Positions 10,561 through 22,552 of a stretch of DNA of 64,000 nucleotides are shown in pieces. The notes beneath the pieces are model-generated. The model saw only the letters and a list, made by a program, of their open reading frames with translations, made no database searches and was not told where the DNA came from. The DNA lies in NCBI GenBank assembly GCA_008802785.1, contig VUYT01000017.1, forward strand, positions 349,572 through 413,571. Reading direction: 5' to 3'. The stretch is from Symmetrospora coprosmae (Eukaryota > Basidiomycota > Cystobasidiomycetes > Symmetrosporaceae). The first letter of the stretch is position 1. Each line of letters opens with the position of its first letter. The position numbers and the translations under genes were made by a program.

Positions 10561-11488
10561 TCATCCGCTGTGCTTCCGCTTGTATTCTGCTGGAGTCTCG
10601 AGTTTGCCTGGCTTGAGGCTCCACATGCCTAGCTTCTTGCGTCTGTGCCAAAAATGAAGGGCGGACCGCGTCAGTCTCGCACTGATTGCTTATTGATGCG
10701 GACTCGCTCGAGTCGACCTACCTAGCCTTGGCTTCGGCCTGCACAAGGACATTCTTTCCCGTGCTGCCATACTCTGCCCCAGCCTGCGTGTACACGGTCG
10801 CGAGCCCGCGCTTGACCATCTCGAGGCTGACGTTGCTCTTGAACGGCCACAGCGCGGGCTTGCGGACCCAGACCATGCCGACTGCGCGGCCGTAGTGGTC
10901 TTTCGACAGCAGCTCGACAGTGACTGAGCGGTTCAGGACCATGGAGGTGAGGTACGTCTGCGCTTCGGCCGAGAAGGGCTGGGCGGGTTTGCCAAAGTGG
11001 GCGCACTGTCGGGCGCCAGGGCATAGGAGTGTCCTGTCAGCGCAGCGCGGACTACCGTACCATCCCGCACTCAGTAGGACGCCCTTTACCTCAGGCGCAT
11101 CGGCTCCTGCGAGGCGGACCGAGATTGTCTGGTCCCTGAGCTGCTTCTTGTCGGTTGGAATCGGGTACATGCCCTGCAGAAACCAGGGGCCGGGGCGGTG
11201 GTAGAGCCTGAACCCGTCGGCGTCGCCGATGCTCGTGACGTACCCGCGTATGCGCTTGCGCTTCAGGGTGCGCGGGGTGATGTAGGCTGCCGTCGGGATG
11301 CGGCGGAGGAAGCGGGCGTACGTGAAGGACGCGCCGAGGACGAGCGAGCACGAGAGCGGGATGGACACGTAGGGCGAGGCGAGGTGGGTGGAAAGGGGAG
11401 TTGACTTTCTTGTCGTGATGACGGCTTCCGCGCTACTGGTGTTGTTCGACGTGGACCACCAGGTGCTCCATGGTGAGCTCGACGACAT
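10561..11488 (-). CDS. LCL3: LCL3-type mitochondrial membrane nuclease (SNc domain)
   Basis: This is a staphylococcal-nuclease-like endonuclease of the fungal Lcl3 family, anchored by one N-terminal span (YVSIPLSCSLVLGASFTYA). Three exons on the minus strand: 11488-11090, 11005-10722 and 10642-10561, giving 254 aa. The SNc fold is clear: RGYVTSIGDADGFRLYHRPG, then ISVRLAGADAPE joined by splicing to CAHFGKPAQPFS, DHYGRAVGMVWV, and the tail KKLGMWSLKPGKLETPAEYK. The 84-nt first intron has no stop and a length divisible by three, so an unspliced frame looks continuous; the family alignment shows it is an intron. The substrate in the cell is not established for this family. Confidence 0.92.
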
Positions 11489-11572
11489 GTATGTGTGCTA
11501 TGTATGTGCTATGTAGCTGCCCGCTGGAGGGTTCCAAGGCGGGTTGGGACAGCCCTGAACAGCCAGAGCACG

Positions 11573-11604
11573 GCACAGCACAGCACAGCACAGCACAGCA
11601 CAGC
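11573..11604. repeat. CACAG pentanucleotide repeat
   Basis: A short tandem tract of cacag units in the divergent promoter between LCL3 (minus) and the RNA polymerase III subunit gene (plus). Confidence 0.85.
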
Positions 11605-11798
11605 GATGAGATCCGCGCTCAACGCTCTGTATGCTATATTCTGTATGGTATATGGATGACCTTGTGTCCCTGCCGGTGTGCGACCCTCGACGTCTCTCTG
11701 CTCTGCTGCGACTGGCATTGAACGACGACAACGCCTGGCCCGCGCATACAGAGTCGAGTGTGCACAGGAGGGAGGATATACACGCAGACAGAGCAGCC

Positions 11799-14700
11799 AT
11801 GGCTGTAGCAGCAACGAAGCAGCCGCAGCCGCAGCCGCAGCCGCAGCCGCCAGCACCTGGAAGCCATCTCGGGACTGGCAGTGGCAAAGGAAAAGCAGCA
11901 TCAACGTACGCCGAGGACAGCAGCGATGGCAATGGCAACCGCCATAGCAATGGCCATGCACACAGAAAGGCGACGACGGGCATGGACTACGGGATGGACC
12001 TCTCCTCGATGGCAGACTGGGTCCCGGATCCATCCCTCTGGGACAAGATTGGAGGGACAGCATCCACGGCAGACCCGACGAGCGCAGGGACGTTCAACCT
12101 CGCAGATCCCGTAAAGACGATAGAGGTGCGTGTGTGCAGGTAGAGCATGGACGCACACAGGAAGATCTGCTCATTCCTCTCTGTCGCCCCGCCGGACCAA
12201 TCAGGACAAGTGGCAGCTCCTCCCAGCTTTCCTCGCCGTCAAAGGTCTCGTAAAACAGCACCTCGACTCGTTCAACTACTTTGTCGACGTCGACCTGCAG
12301 AACATCGTGCGTGGAATCCTCCGAGCCTGCTTCTCCACTCAAAAGAGACCATCGCGCTGCCGCTAAAGCGTCTCGCTCATGTCGGCATAACAGCTCCGCG
12401 CAAACGCCCGCGTCACGTCCGACGTCGACCCAGACTTCCTCCTCGAGTACACCGACATTCAGGTCGGGAAGCCGCGCCGCCCGGACGAGCTCGACTCGCG
12501 CGAGATCACTCCGCACGAGTGCCGCCTGCGCGACCTCACGTACAGCGCGCCCGTCTTCGTCTCGATCCGATACACCAAGGGCAAGAAGATCATTGTCGCA
12601 AAAGGCATCGAGATTGCCCGCCTGCCCATCATGCTGCGGAGCAACAAGTGCAACCTCGCAGGGCGCAACGAGGCCCAGCTTGCCAAAATGACAGAGTGCC
12701 CCCTCGACCCGGGCGGCTACTTTGTCGTCAAAGGGACAGAGAAGGTCATCCTTGTCCAGGAACAGCTCAGCAAGAACCGCATCATCGTCGAGATGGATGG
12801 GAGAGGCGCTGGCGTGACCGTCCAGGCGAGCGTGACATCCTCGACGCACGAGCGAAAGTCGAAAACATACGTCATCTGCAAGTACGGGAGAATCTTGCTG
12901 CGGCACAATTCGATGCATGAGGATGTTCCCGTCGTCATTGTTCTGAAAGCGTAAGCTAGTCCTCTCTCCTTCGTCGGGGCCGCCTCCGGGAAAGGAAAGA
13001 TGGGATCTTTCCCGCTGACAACGCTCTCACCACACATCGGTCACGCATTCGCAGCATGGGCATCATCTCCGACCACGAGATCATGCAGATCGTGTGCGGC
13101 AACAACGACGTCTACCGCCAGCTTTTCGCCAACAACCTCGAAGAGATCCACAAGCAAGGAATTCACACGCGCCTGCAGGCGCTCGAAGCCATGGGCAAGC
13201 AGGTGAAGGTGATTCGCAAAGCGGGGAGCTGGGGTCCGCGCCGTCCGGCTGCCGAAGAGGCCATGGAGGCGCTGGCCACCATCATCCTTGCGCATGTCCC
13301 CGTGCACAACCTCAACTTCCGCCCAAAAGCCATCTACATTGCCACCATGGCCCGCCGGATCCTCATGGCCTCGCACGACCCGTCTGCCGTAGACGACCGC
13401 GACTACGTCGGCAACAAGCGTCTCGAACTGGCTGGCCAGCTCCTCTCGCTGCTCTTTGAGGACCTGTTCAAGAAGTTCAACCACGACCTCAAGCTCAACA
13501 TTGACAAGACGCTCAAGAAGAGCAGCAGGACAAACGAGTTTGACGCCATCACGCCTTTCAAGATGCACGGCAACCACATTACGGCCGGGTTTGTCCGCGC
13601 CATCTCCACGGGCAACTGGTCTCTGAAGCGATTCAAGATGGAGCGCGCGGGCGTCACGCACGTCCTGAGCCGGCTCAGCTACATCTCGGCCCTCGGCATG
13701 ATGACGCGCATCCAGTCGCAGTTCGAAAAGACGAGGAAAGTCTCGGGCCCGCGTGCGCTCCAGCCCTCGCAGTGGGGCGTGCTCTGCCCGTCCGATACGC
13801 CAGAAGGAGAGGCATGCGGGCTCGTCAAGAACTTGGCGCTCATGACGCATATTACGACGGATGCGGACGAGGAGCCTCTGTGGAATGCAGCGTACATGCT
13901 GGGGCTTGAGGGTGGGTACATCAGCCTGTCTTGTCCCTCTGCGCGTTCTGATCCCACCTTGTTCTGGTCCTCGGCCTGGCCCCACCCGCAGACTTCAACA
14001 CGCTCACCGGGACCGAGCTGTACGACGAAGGGTCGTACATCGTCTACCTGAACGGAACCCTCATCGGCATGTCTCGTGACCCAGAGAACTTCGTCATGAA
14101 GTTCCGTCTGCTCCGCCGCACGGGTCAGATCTCGGAGTTTGTCTCCATCTACGTCAACACGCGCGAGCAAGCCATTCACATTGCCGGAGACTCTGGGCGG
14201 ATCTGCAGACCCATCATCATTGTGCATAAAGGACGACCGCTTGTCACGAACGAAAAGATCAAGGTAGGCCACGATCGCTGCTGCCGTGTCGCCGTGCAGA
14301 TGGGACTGGCTGACTTTCGATGCTCGTCCTGCACAGATGCTCAAGGAAGGGACCCTCACATTCGACGACTTCCTCACGCAAGGCCTCGTCGAGTACCTTG
14401 ACGTAAACGAGGAGAACGACGCCATGATTGCGCTGAACGAGTCGTACGTCACGAGCACGACCTCGCACCTCGAGATCGAGCCCTTCACCATCCTTGGCGC
14501 AGTGGCTGGCCTCATCCCTTACCCGCATCACAACCAGTCGCCGCGAAACACGTACCAGTGCGCGATGGGAAAGCAAGCCATCGGCGCCATTGCCTCGAAC
14601 CAGCTCAACCGAATCGACACGCTGCTGTACCTTATGGTCTACCCGCAGACGCCCATGTGCCGCACGAGAACGATCGAACTCGTGGGCTACGACAAGCTGC

Positions 14701-16217
14701 CGGCGGGGCAGAACGCTATCGTCGCGGTCATGTCGTACTCCGGGTACGATATCGAAGATGCACTCATCTTGAACAAGGCCAGCATCGACAGAGGCTTTGG
14801 GAGGTGTCAGGTCCTGCGCAAGTACTCGACGGTCCTCAAGAAGTACCCGAATGGAGCGTGAGTCTGCGGCTTATTTCTACCCGCAAATAGGTTATACGAT
14901 GCTGAGGCCATCTTCTCTAACCTCGCACAGCCACGACCGTCTGGCCGACCCTGCGCGAGACGAAAACGGCAACATCATCGACAAGTACAAGGCGCTCGAC
15001 ATGGATGGACTCGCAGGCGTCGGCCAGAAAGTCTATCCGGGCATGATCTACGTCAATAAGCAGACGCCAGGGAACGCCAACGACAACAGCAGCGGCTCGC
15101 GGACGACATCATGGCGCAACACGCCAATGACGTACCGCGGGACGGTGCCAGCGTACATTGACAAGGTCATGCTGAGCGACACGGACAATGACCAGACGCT
15201 CATCAAGGTGCTCACGCGGCAGACGCGGCGTCCGGAGCTCGGCGACAAGTTCTCATCGCGGCACGGGCAGAAGGGCGTGTGTGGTTTGATCGTCGAGCAG
15301 GCCGACATGCCGTTCAACGACCTTGGCATCAACCCGGACATCATCATGAACCCGCACGGTTTTCCGTCGCGAATGACGGTCGGCAAGATGATTGAGCTTC
15401 TTTCGGGCAAAGCGGGCGTCATGCGCGGGACATTCGAGTACGGCACGGCCTTTGGCGGAAGCAAGGTCGAGGACATGTCGCGCATCCTCATTGAGCATGG
15501 CTTCAACTACGCTGGGAAGGACTACCTCACAAGCGGAGTCACGGGACAGCCGCTCGAATCTTTCGTCTACATGGGGTAAGGTTGCGCCTTTCTCATGGTG
15601 GAGACCTCGAATTCAGCAGCTAAACTGACTGGCTTCGTATTGCAGGCCCATCTACTACCAGAAGCTGAAGCACATGGTCCTGGACAAGATGCACGCAAGA
15701 GCAAGAGGGCCAAGAGCCGTGTTGACGCGCCAACCTACGGAAGGACGGTCTCGAGACGGTGGTCTGCGACTCGGAGAAATGGAGAGAGATTGTCTCATCG
15801 GTGGGGCGCCCCTGTCAATCGCAACGGGGCACAGGATGCGGAGGCTGATGTGTGCATCGCCTTCACAGCACACGGCTCGTCCTCGCTACTCTTGGAACGA
15901 CTCATGATCTCGAGTGACGCGTTCACAGCTTCCGTGTGCCAGGAGTGCGGGCACCTTGTGAGTCGCTTACTTGTGCCAGAGGACTGCGCAAGTGCTGACG
16001 GGTGAGCGTTTTTAGGGCTACAATGGATTCTGCCCTCGGTGCAAGTCGAGCCGGCGGGTGGCAGACATCACCCTTCCCTATGCAGCTAAGCTGCTGGTGC
16101 AGGAGCTCATGGCAATGGTGAGTGTGCTCAGTCACACAGGCTGGACTTGACTGAGTCGCCGTCAATCTCTGCCAACAGAACATCTCTGCAAAGTTCATCC
16201 TGGAAGATACGGTCTAG
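11799..16217 (+). CDS. RPC2: DNA-directed RNA polymerase III second-largest subunit (Rpc2/Ret1)
   Basis: This is the beta-like subunit of Pol III, which makes tRNAs, 5S rRNA and U6. Eleven exons: 11799-12125, 12205-12306, 12394-12950, 13055-13911, 13992-14263, 14337-14857, 14931-15575, 15646-15800, 15869-15957, 16016-16117 and 16179-16217. They total 1221 aa (yeast about 1149). Beta-subunit motifs follow in order: [84 protein letters not shown], and a C-terminal Zn ribbon (CQECG and CPRCK) followed by the clamp helix. The N-terminus carries a roughly 60-residue low-complexity addition with a QP repeat coded by a GCAGCC tract at 11818-11850. The identity is secure; the start codon is the first in-frame ATG of exon 1. 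Confidence 0.97.
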
Positions 16218-16529
16218 AAGCGAATGAAGCAGTAACCATGCAATCTAGAAGGCAGTCTGGTCTTTGAAGGGTCCTACATACAGCTTGTTGTTACATCACC
16301 TCGCATCTCGACTGCAACCTCGTCGTTCGCGTGCATGGATGTAGGCTTCCCTCCTCCTCTTCTTCTCCTTCCTCCGTGATTCTCTGCTGTTTGGCCATTG
16401 GCTTCCTCCGTCAAGTCGCCGTCGCCGTCGCCACCGCGGAGGTGGATGCTCATCCACAACGTCACTTTCCCTCTTCCCCTTCACCCTCCTCTTCCCTTTC
16501 CTTCCCTCTTCCTATTCTGTCTCTCCCTT

Positions 16530-16801
16530 CTTTCTTTCCTTCCTTCCTTCCTTCCTTCCTTCCTTCCTTCCTTCCTTCCTTCCTTCCTTCCTTCCTTCCT
16601 TCCTTCCTTCCTTCCTTCCTTCCTNNNNNNNNNNNNNNNNNNNNNNNNNNNNNNNNNNNNNNNNNNNNNNNNNNNNNNNNNNNNNNNNNNNNNNNNNNNN
16701 NNNNNNNNNNNNNNNNNNNNNNNNTTCCTTCCTTCCTTCCTTCCTTCCTTCCTTCCTTCCTTCCTTCCTTCCTTCCTTCCTTCCTTCCTTCCTTCCTTCC
16801 T
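16530..16801. repeat. TTCC tetranucleotide microsatellite with assembly gap
   Basis: An uninterrupted (ttcc)n tract runs into exactly 100 N characters at 16625-16724 and continues on the other side. The 100-N block is the usual placeholder for a gap of unknown size, so the true repeat length is unknown. Flanking DNA (16218-16895) is CT-rich and without a gene. Confidence 0.97.
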
Positions 16802-16895
16802 CCCTTGCTTGCTTCCTCAACCGTTCGCAGACGCATCTCCGATCCCTTCTTTCCCCCTCTCCTCAAGCTTACGCCTCTTTCCGCCACATCCCACT

Positions 16896-17435
16896 ATGTC
16901 GTCCTTCTTTGTCCCACGAAAGCCACTGCGCAAGCCAGAGCCGTACCCAGTGTCCTCCGCTGCACCGACGATCCCCAAGGCGTGAGTCGCTCGTACCACA
17001 ACTCCCCCCTCGACGCACTGGCTGTCGCCTAGCATTTCCCATGCGGTCCCTGGCCTCCTAATGTTACGCCGCTCTCCTGCCTCGACTCTACTCCTTTCTT
17101 CTATCGCCAGCCGCTTCGTGACGAGGATCATCTTCGTCCCTACCTCGAAAGGCCCTTACAAGCATCTCAAGCGCACTGACTCCCAGGAAGCGCCCTCTGA
17201 AGCCTCTTCCTCGTGCACGTCCGCCGCATCATCGTCGTCAACTCCTTTGTCTAGCGGCTCGCCCGAGGCGGGCATAGAGCAAGTTGCTGCCTCATCGGTC
17301 GAGCTCGGCCCTTCACACTTCCAATCCTCGAGCAAAACAGATCCTGACACCAAGGGACGTGCTTCTGCCGTGGCGAGCGCGCACTCTTCCGAATCCACCT
17401 TTGCGAACGCAAAGCCGGCGTCCTCCTCTTCCTGA
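16896..17435 (+). CDS. Hypothetical protein with SSFFVPR...FVTRI N-terminal module
   Basis: Two exons (16896-16981, 17111-17435) joined in phase 2 give 136 aa. Residues 1-50 include SSFFVPRKPLRKPEPYP and, directly after the intron, RFVTRIIFVPTSKGPYKHLK. The rest is Ser/Ala-rich and looks disordered. I do not recognise a domain. The N-terminal 50 residues and the intron position and phase match those of the zinc-finger/nuclease-like gene at 22400-24531, so the two are probably paralogous at the front. The gene sits just right of the TTCC gap, which may contain its promoter. The start codon is the first ATG of the conserved module. Confidence 0.6.
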
Positions 17436-17818
17436 GCAGAGGGCACAGTCATGAATCAGCAGCAGCACCGCAAAAGGTACATCCAACCTCTGACAGCATC
17501 AGAGAATCTCGTCATCATCGGTACATTGGCTGATCTACGCAAACTCACAGAACTACCGGACACCCAAACGCTTTCACCTACTCCCGCACTCTCTACGAAG
17601 CTCCTGGAAGTCCGAGCATCCGCATGTAGCCCTCTTTACACTTCCGCTTCATCCCTACATGTCAGTCGCATCAACAATCTCCAGCTTTACACCTTCCGAA
17701 TATCCTGTAGCTTTGCCTGCCCGCGAATGCCTGAAAGGAGCAATCGTCCGTCCGTGCCACCACTTCTCCCTTTCCTGCTAGAGACAGTAACAACTAGAAT
17801 GTACACCCGCTGTACACC
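17436..17818. other. Convergent intergenic region
   Basis: About 380 nt between two convergent genes, presumably both 3' UTRs. The plus-strand open frame at 17451-17825 has no recognisable domain. No RNA gene was seen. Confidence 0.5.
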
Positions 17819-20116
17819 CTACTGAACGTCTTCCTCCTTGATGGGTCTGCAGAAGAAGATCTTGCTCCGGCCGCCAGACGAATTGTCCACCTTCTCTGTC
17901 CTCCATCCCGCCTTCTCCAGCAGTAATACGAGCTCGATGATGGTCCTCTTCCGCCCGTTCCCGCTCAGGAGGCACGCAACGTCCAGGAGATGCTGCACGC
18001 GGTCAGCGTTGTGCGACGTGTCGTCGATGACATCTTCGAGGGAGGCCAGCATCGCAGGGCTCAGGAACGACAAGTCCGACGGCAGCTCGTCGTCCGAAGT
18101 CGACTCTTCGACAAATAGCCGCGAGCTGTTGAATGCGGACGCTCGAGCTTTCTTCAGGATTGTGAGCACTTCGGCGTCGCCCCAGTGGACCCTGCAAGCC
18201 AAGTATGAGCGAGACGGTTCACGAGATCGAAAACGCTGTAGCAGCTTACAGGTGGTTCCGTAGAAGATAGGTCGATCCGCGAGGGTACTTTTGCGGTCCG
18301 AGGAGGTCGTGCGGATGGAATGTGACGGCTTTGGTGATGATGGATCTCGGAGCTTGCCGATACCACATCTGCGCAGCGCGCGAGCGTAGGTCTATCAGCG
18401 TCTGCGTGCGCAGCTTGTGGGATATAGCGGTACCCACGTCTTTGGCCAACTCCATTGTCTCGGGCTTGTCGTGCAGCTCTATGCGCAAGTGTGGGTAGGC
18501 TTTCGCAACACCGAGCAAGTCCCTTCCCAGACCTGAGCCAAGATCGACAACGAGGCCGTTTCCGAGCGACTTGAGCACTGCGAGCGGGCGGGTATGCAAA
18601 TCCATTAGCTCGGGCGCCTGTTCTTCTGCAAACACCGGCCACCCACCATTGATCAAGTTCGGAGGATCTCCCAGGTACGAGGCGCACTTGCGCGCATTGA
18701 GCTGCCGATACAGCAAGGCAGATGCCTCGTCTTGGTCTGCTGCCGCGATCTGCTGCACCGGCTGCCCTTTCATCCGTTCTTCGATCTGTCCAGCAGAATG
18801 CCAGGTGTAGTCGGTTCTGGCGCGATTTCGCTCATGCGGTCAGCTTCCGTCGGTCACTGCGCCCGAGGAAGCTTCCACTCACGCGTGCGAAATCATGCTG
18901 CGTAGCTCGACTCGAGGGTTGTCCGGCCCTTCGGTGCTATGTGAATAGGCCAAGGTGAGCTACAGAGCGATCATTGGAGTGCTCGGAATGCGCGTACGGA
19001 GGATCGGCCAACACCTTGGAAAGCGGTTCCTTCGAGTCGAGGCGGAGGGAGACGCGGTTATTTGCGAACCATTGCGAGCCGGCGCCCATCTCGAGGAAGA
19101 TGTTGTGTGCGGCTAGCAGACGCATGATGCGAACTGGTGCAGGCACAGCAGCGAACGTCAGCAACTTGGCTTATTACCGCGACTAAGTACCGGATAGCAT
19201 TGCTCACGCAAGAAGTGTGGATCCATTCCAACTCGTTCTGCCAGCTTGACGATGTGCATCCCTTTGGTCGGGCCTTCTTCTCTCAATACTTCCACGACGT
19301 GCGCTTCCGTCGTCACCTTCAATGCGGCGGAGAGCTCGAACTGTTATGAGCGCACAAGAACGTAATCAGCTGGCCATTACTCTGCAGTAAATGCACTCCT
19401 AGCGGGACCCACAGCGTATGCGGCTTCCGCGCAGGTAACTTCCGGACGCTGCACGATTCCCACTAGTTGATGGCAGGCCTCGATGCAGACCTCGACAGCT
19501 TTGTACACCTGTGAATGGAGTGGACGTACTCAGCTTACATTCTTCAGCTTGTTAGGGCCGAGCGCGGATTCACCTCATTCGTGACCCGCAACTCCCTCTG
19601 CTCCTTCGCATACTTGGACTTTGGCAGTCCTGGATCATCGATATCCGGCACGGGGATTCCCTGCTCTGCGTATGCCCGATCGATAATCCTCGCCGAGCCA
19701 GCAATGAGGCCCGCAAGGATGGCCAAGCTCGTCGGCGGCGGTTTGTTGCCGTACTCTGCAAAACTCGACAGCCGTTTCCGCCCCGCCTCCTTCTTGCCTT
19801 TCTCTGTATGCGAGTAGAAGCGCTCGCGTCTGGTCTCGCTCTCGCTCCTGCTGCTCCCGTTGCGACGATACGTCGGACGTTCTACAGGCTCGTCACCCTC
19901 GAATCCAGGGCTCGTTGGGTGCTGACGGTCCCGCGAGGCGCCGAATGAGGACAACGACGACGTGCGGCGGTACGTCCTCCCGCGACCCGATACGGCGTAC
20001 GGTCCTGGGTCGTAATCCTCGTCCTCGCCTGACGAGTAGCCCAGAGCATCGAGAGATGGGAAAGTGAGCTCAAGTGCGGAGAGTCGTTTGGGCGAGGCAG
20101 GGGCATTGAGGCTCAT
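17819..20116 (-). CDS. SAM-dependent O-methyltransferase (plant COMT / fungal type)
   Basis: Eight exons on the minus strand: 20116-19574, 19508-19413, 19340-19208, 19133-18998, 18936-18883, 18816-18438, 18368-18250 and 18191-17819, totalling 610 aa. After a Ser/Arg-rich N-terminal extension of about 110 residues comes the helical dimerisation/winged-helix part (LAILAGLIAGSARIIDRAY, HIVKLAERVGMDPHFLL, IMRLLAAHNIF). The catalytic domain follows, with the SAM motif VVDLGSGLGRDLLGVA and FHPHDLLGPQKYPRGSTYLL. NHLVHWGDAEVL holds the presumed catalytic His, at the place of the H-x-W-x-D motif of small-molecule O-methyltransferases. Family members modify phenolic or polyketide substrates; the substrate here cannot be read from sequence. 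There is no obvious biosynthetic cluster around it. Confidence 0.85.
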
Positions 20117-20146
20117 GAACGACTGGGGGGGCCGGACGTGGTAGAT

Positions 20147-20883
20147 TCATATCAGCAAAGGGCGCAGCCGTGTAGCACGTCTGCAGTAGTCTGAACTGCG
20201 GCTCACTTGCAGACCAATGGCTAAGGAGAGGCAGAAGTTTGAGACGAATGCATTAGCTGGAGTTCGTTCAACTCGCATCGGGGCGAAGAAGCAGACTTAC
20301 GACCCAGCAGAGCCTCGTTGAAGAAGCCAGGAGAGTCCGGTACACTGCCTCCCGGTCCAGATAGGCCAGGGCTGTCCCTGAAGCTTGAGCCGAGCTCGTA
20401 CTTAGCGAGTCCTGGAGACAAGGTGGTGGCGTCCGCCGTCGAAGTGGAAGCTGAGCCCGACGTTGATGAGCGCTTGAGCGCGCTCCCAATAAATGTGTCG
20501 TACGTGCCATAGCCGTATTCTCCTGCTCCAGCATTCAGCACGTTCACTGGTGTCGGTGCCTTGAGGATGCTCTTTGACGTTGACGCTGACGGGTTCTGTC
20601 GCGGTGACTGCTGCGTCTGCTGGGCGAACGACGCCGACACGCCCGCTGCGAGGTTGATTGGGATGGGCCTCACAGCTGAGCTAGACCCGGATACGGACAC
20701 CTGCGGCGTCATCTGGCCGCTGTTGGTCGCCGAGCTGTCGCCGCTGCCATCCTCCCGCTGATCCTCCAGATCGTCGTCGTCGAGCACAATGGCCGACTCG
20801 CCGCCATTCTGCGAGCTGTTCCTCCTGTACGATATCGCCCTGTCGGCCTCGAGCTGCAGCTTGCGGCGCAGAGGGTGCTCCAT
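20147..20883 (-). CDS. Hypothetical low-complexity protein
   Basis: Two exons (20883-20301, 20220-20147) join in phase 1 to 218 aa. The donor GTAAGT and acceptor CTTAG are good. The protein starts MEHPLRRKLQLEAD, then has a short acidic patch (IVLDDDDLEDQRED) and long Ser/Thr/Gly/Pro-rich stretches with several S-P sites (SPGLSG, DSPGFF), suggesting a disordered phospho-protein. I recognise no domain. It is divergent from the palmitoyltransferase gene (208 nt between starts) and lies 30 nt upstream of the O-methyltransferase start. The C-terminal exon is uncertain; a GTGAGC donor near 20206 could extend splicing. Confidence 0.5.
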
Positions 20884-21091
20884 CGTCAGTAAGTGTCTGC
20901 TTGCGCGAATGGGTGGGACGGAGAAGGAGGGACGTCGAGCAGCCAGCCAGGCACTAATAATGGGGTAAGCACCCGGTTAACCCACGTTCCTAATCAGTCG
21001 CAAAATAGGGGTAGACTTCGGATCACCTCCGATTAGAAAGTCAACCATTGTCAGATTGGAACGGGTACCCCCTGACACGCTCCCGCACTCG

Positions 21092-22552
21092 ATGACCCAG
21101 CTCGAGAGCGACACTAGCAAGAGCGTCCAAGATGGCCTTGCGAACACTTCTTCGGACATTTCCGATAGCGCGCTCGCGATTGCGGAGCCAGTTCTGGACG
21201 TCCTTGAGGCCACGCATGCCATAGCCACCGCCTCCGGGTCCGAAGATGGGGAAACGTCATCTGACAGCGGGGACAGCGAAGACAGAGAAGACCCACCTGT
21301 CCGCATCCATGTCAACTCACGCTGGAGGTTCGACTATATCCTTGGACAGATCGTCCCCCTCCTTCTGCTGGCCTTCATCGGGGGAGGGGGATACCTCATG
21401 AACATCACTCTGCGTGAGCTCAACGTTTCTGACGGATCATCAGATCATCTCCTCTGACAGTTAGCTTTGTGTCTATAGGCCCATACATCGAAAGATCGTT
21501 TACCGCACCGGCCCAGTTCTACACCTATCTCGCCACCTTCGACATCCTCCTCTGCCTTTTGATCTTTCTCTTCTCTCTTATCTACCTTTCGCCGGCCAAC
21601 CACTCTGCACCTCCGTCCGCTGAAGCCCAAGCAACTCAACGTGCCGATAGGTCCGTCCCGCAGGAGTGCGGCCCGATTGCACACTGCTGGCAGGACGCCT
21701 GCAACGGCCGGCCCATGCCTCCGCTTACGCGCCACTGCCGCATCTGCCGCGTGTGCAGGGTCCGCTTCGACCATTGCTGCCCCTGGTTTGGGACATGCAT
21801 AGCACGCGACACTATGAAGCGCTTTGTGCTGTTCCTCGGCAGCGTCCCCGTCACCATCGGGACTGGCTTATGGGCCGTCGCGCCTATTGCGAACACCCAT
21901 AGAAAGCTCGTCATGGATCAGCTGTGGGATAGTACATCACTGCACGAGATCTGGTGGAGTAGATGGTATACGTGGCTGGGTGGCCCCTTCTTTCGCTGGG
22001 GCGTTGGGCTCATCCTTTGCTACTGGAAGTACGATCGAAGCGAAGACCAAGCTCTCACTGTGCCGCCGGTCTCGCTCACACCCATCCTCTACACCGCATT
22101 GGGATCCATTCTCGCCCTTTTCTGCATCGCCTTGATGTGGGTCTCCGTCGGCGGCGTCTTGCGGGGCGAGAGCGCGGTCGACGCTATCCGCCAGCATAAC
22201 GTCAAGATGGGACGCAGACGCTTGGAAAGACGCGTGTGGCTGCCCGGTGCTTCACAAGAGGTCGAGGTACCACCAGATATGAAGCTGTATCACCTTGGAG
22301 CAGCCGTTAATTGGAGGGACGCCTTTGGAGAGGGTGTTCTGCAGTGGATGAGTGAGTCTGCCAGCAGTGCCGGGACATGCTTGGGCTGACGCTCTTTCGC
22401 TAGATCCGTTTCACCTGCCGGACCGGAACAACTGGTACGACGCATGCGAGATCAGCGCAGTAGCTGTGGCAGAGCTTGGGAGAGCCAGGAGGCGACACGA
22501 AATTGATGCATTGCAGCGAGATGTAAGGGAGTGGAACAGTCACAACGGATAA
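21092..22552 (+). CDS. DHHC-family palmitoyltransferase with DHCC motif
   Basis: This multipass S-acyltransferase is expected to move palmitate onto protein cysteines. Three exons (21092-21413, 21479-22351, 22404-22552) give 447 aa. An acidic disordered N-terminus of about 90 residues is followed by TM1 (IVPLLLLAFIGGGGYLM), TM2 (FDILLCLLIFLFSLIYL), the cysteine-rich domain (CRICRVCRVRFDHCCPW, then FGTCI), two more spans (VLFLGSVPVTIGTGLWAV; ILYTALGSILALFCIALMWV) and a C-terminal NPFHLPDRNNW segment after the last intron. The catalytic tetrapeptide reads D-H-C-C rather than D-H-H-C; the nucleophile Cys is kept. The C-terminal exon overlaps the far 3' end of the minus-strand open frame at 22400-24531. 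Confidence 0.9.

Noticed and set aside
13041-13985. 314-codon minus-strand open frame
   Set aside because: Antisense to RNA polymerase III subunit exon 4; no independent support.
16331-17032. Plus-strand frame encoding long Phe-Leu-Pro-Ser repeats through the N gap
   Set aside because: Translation of the TTCC microsatellite; no gene.
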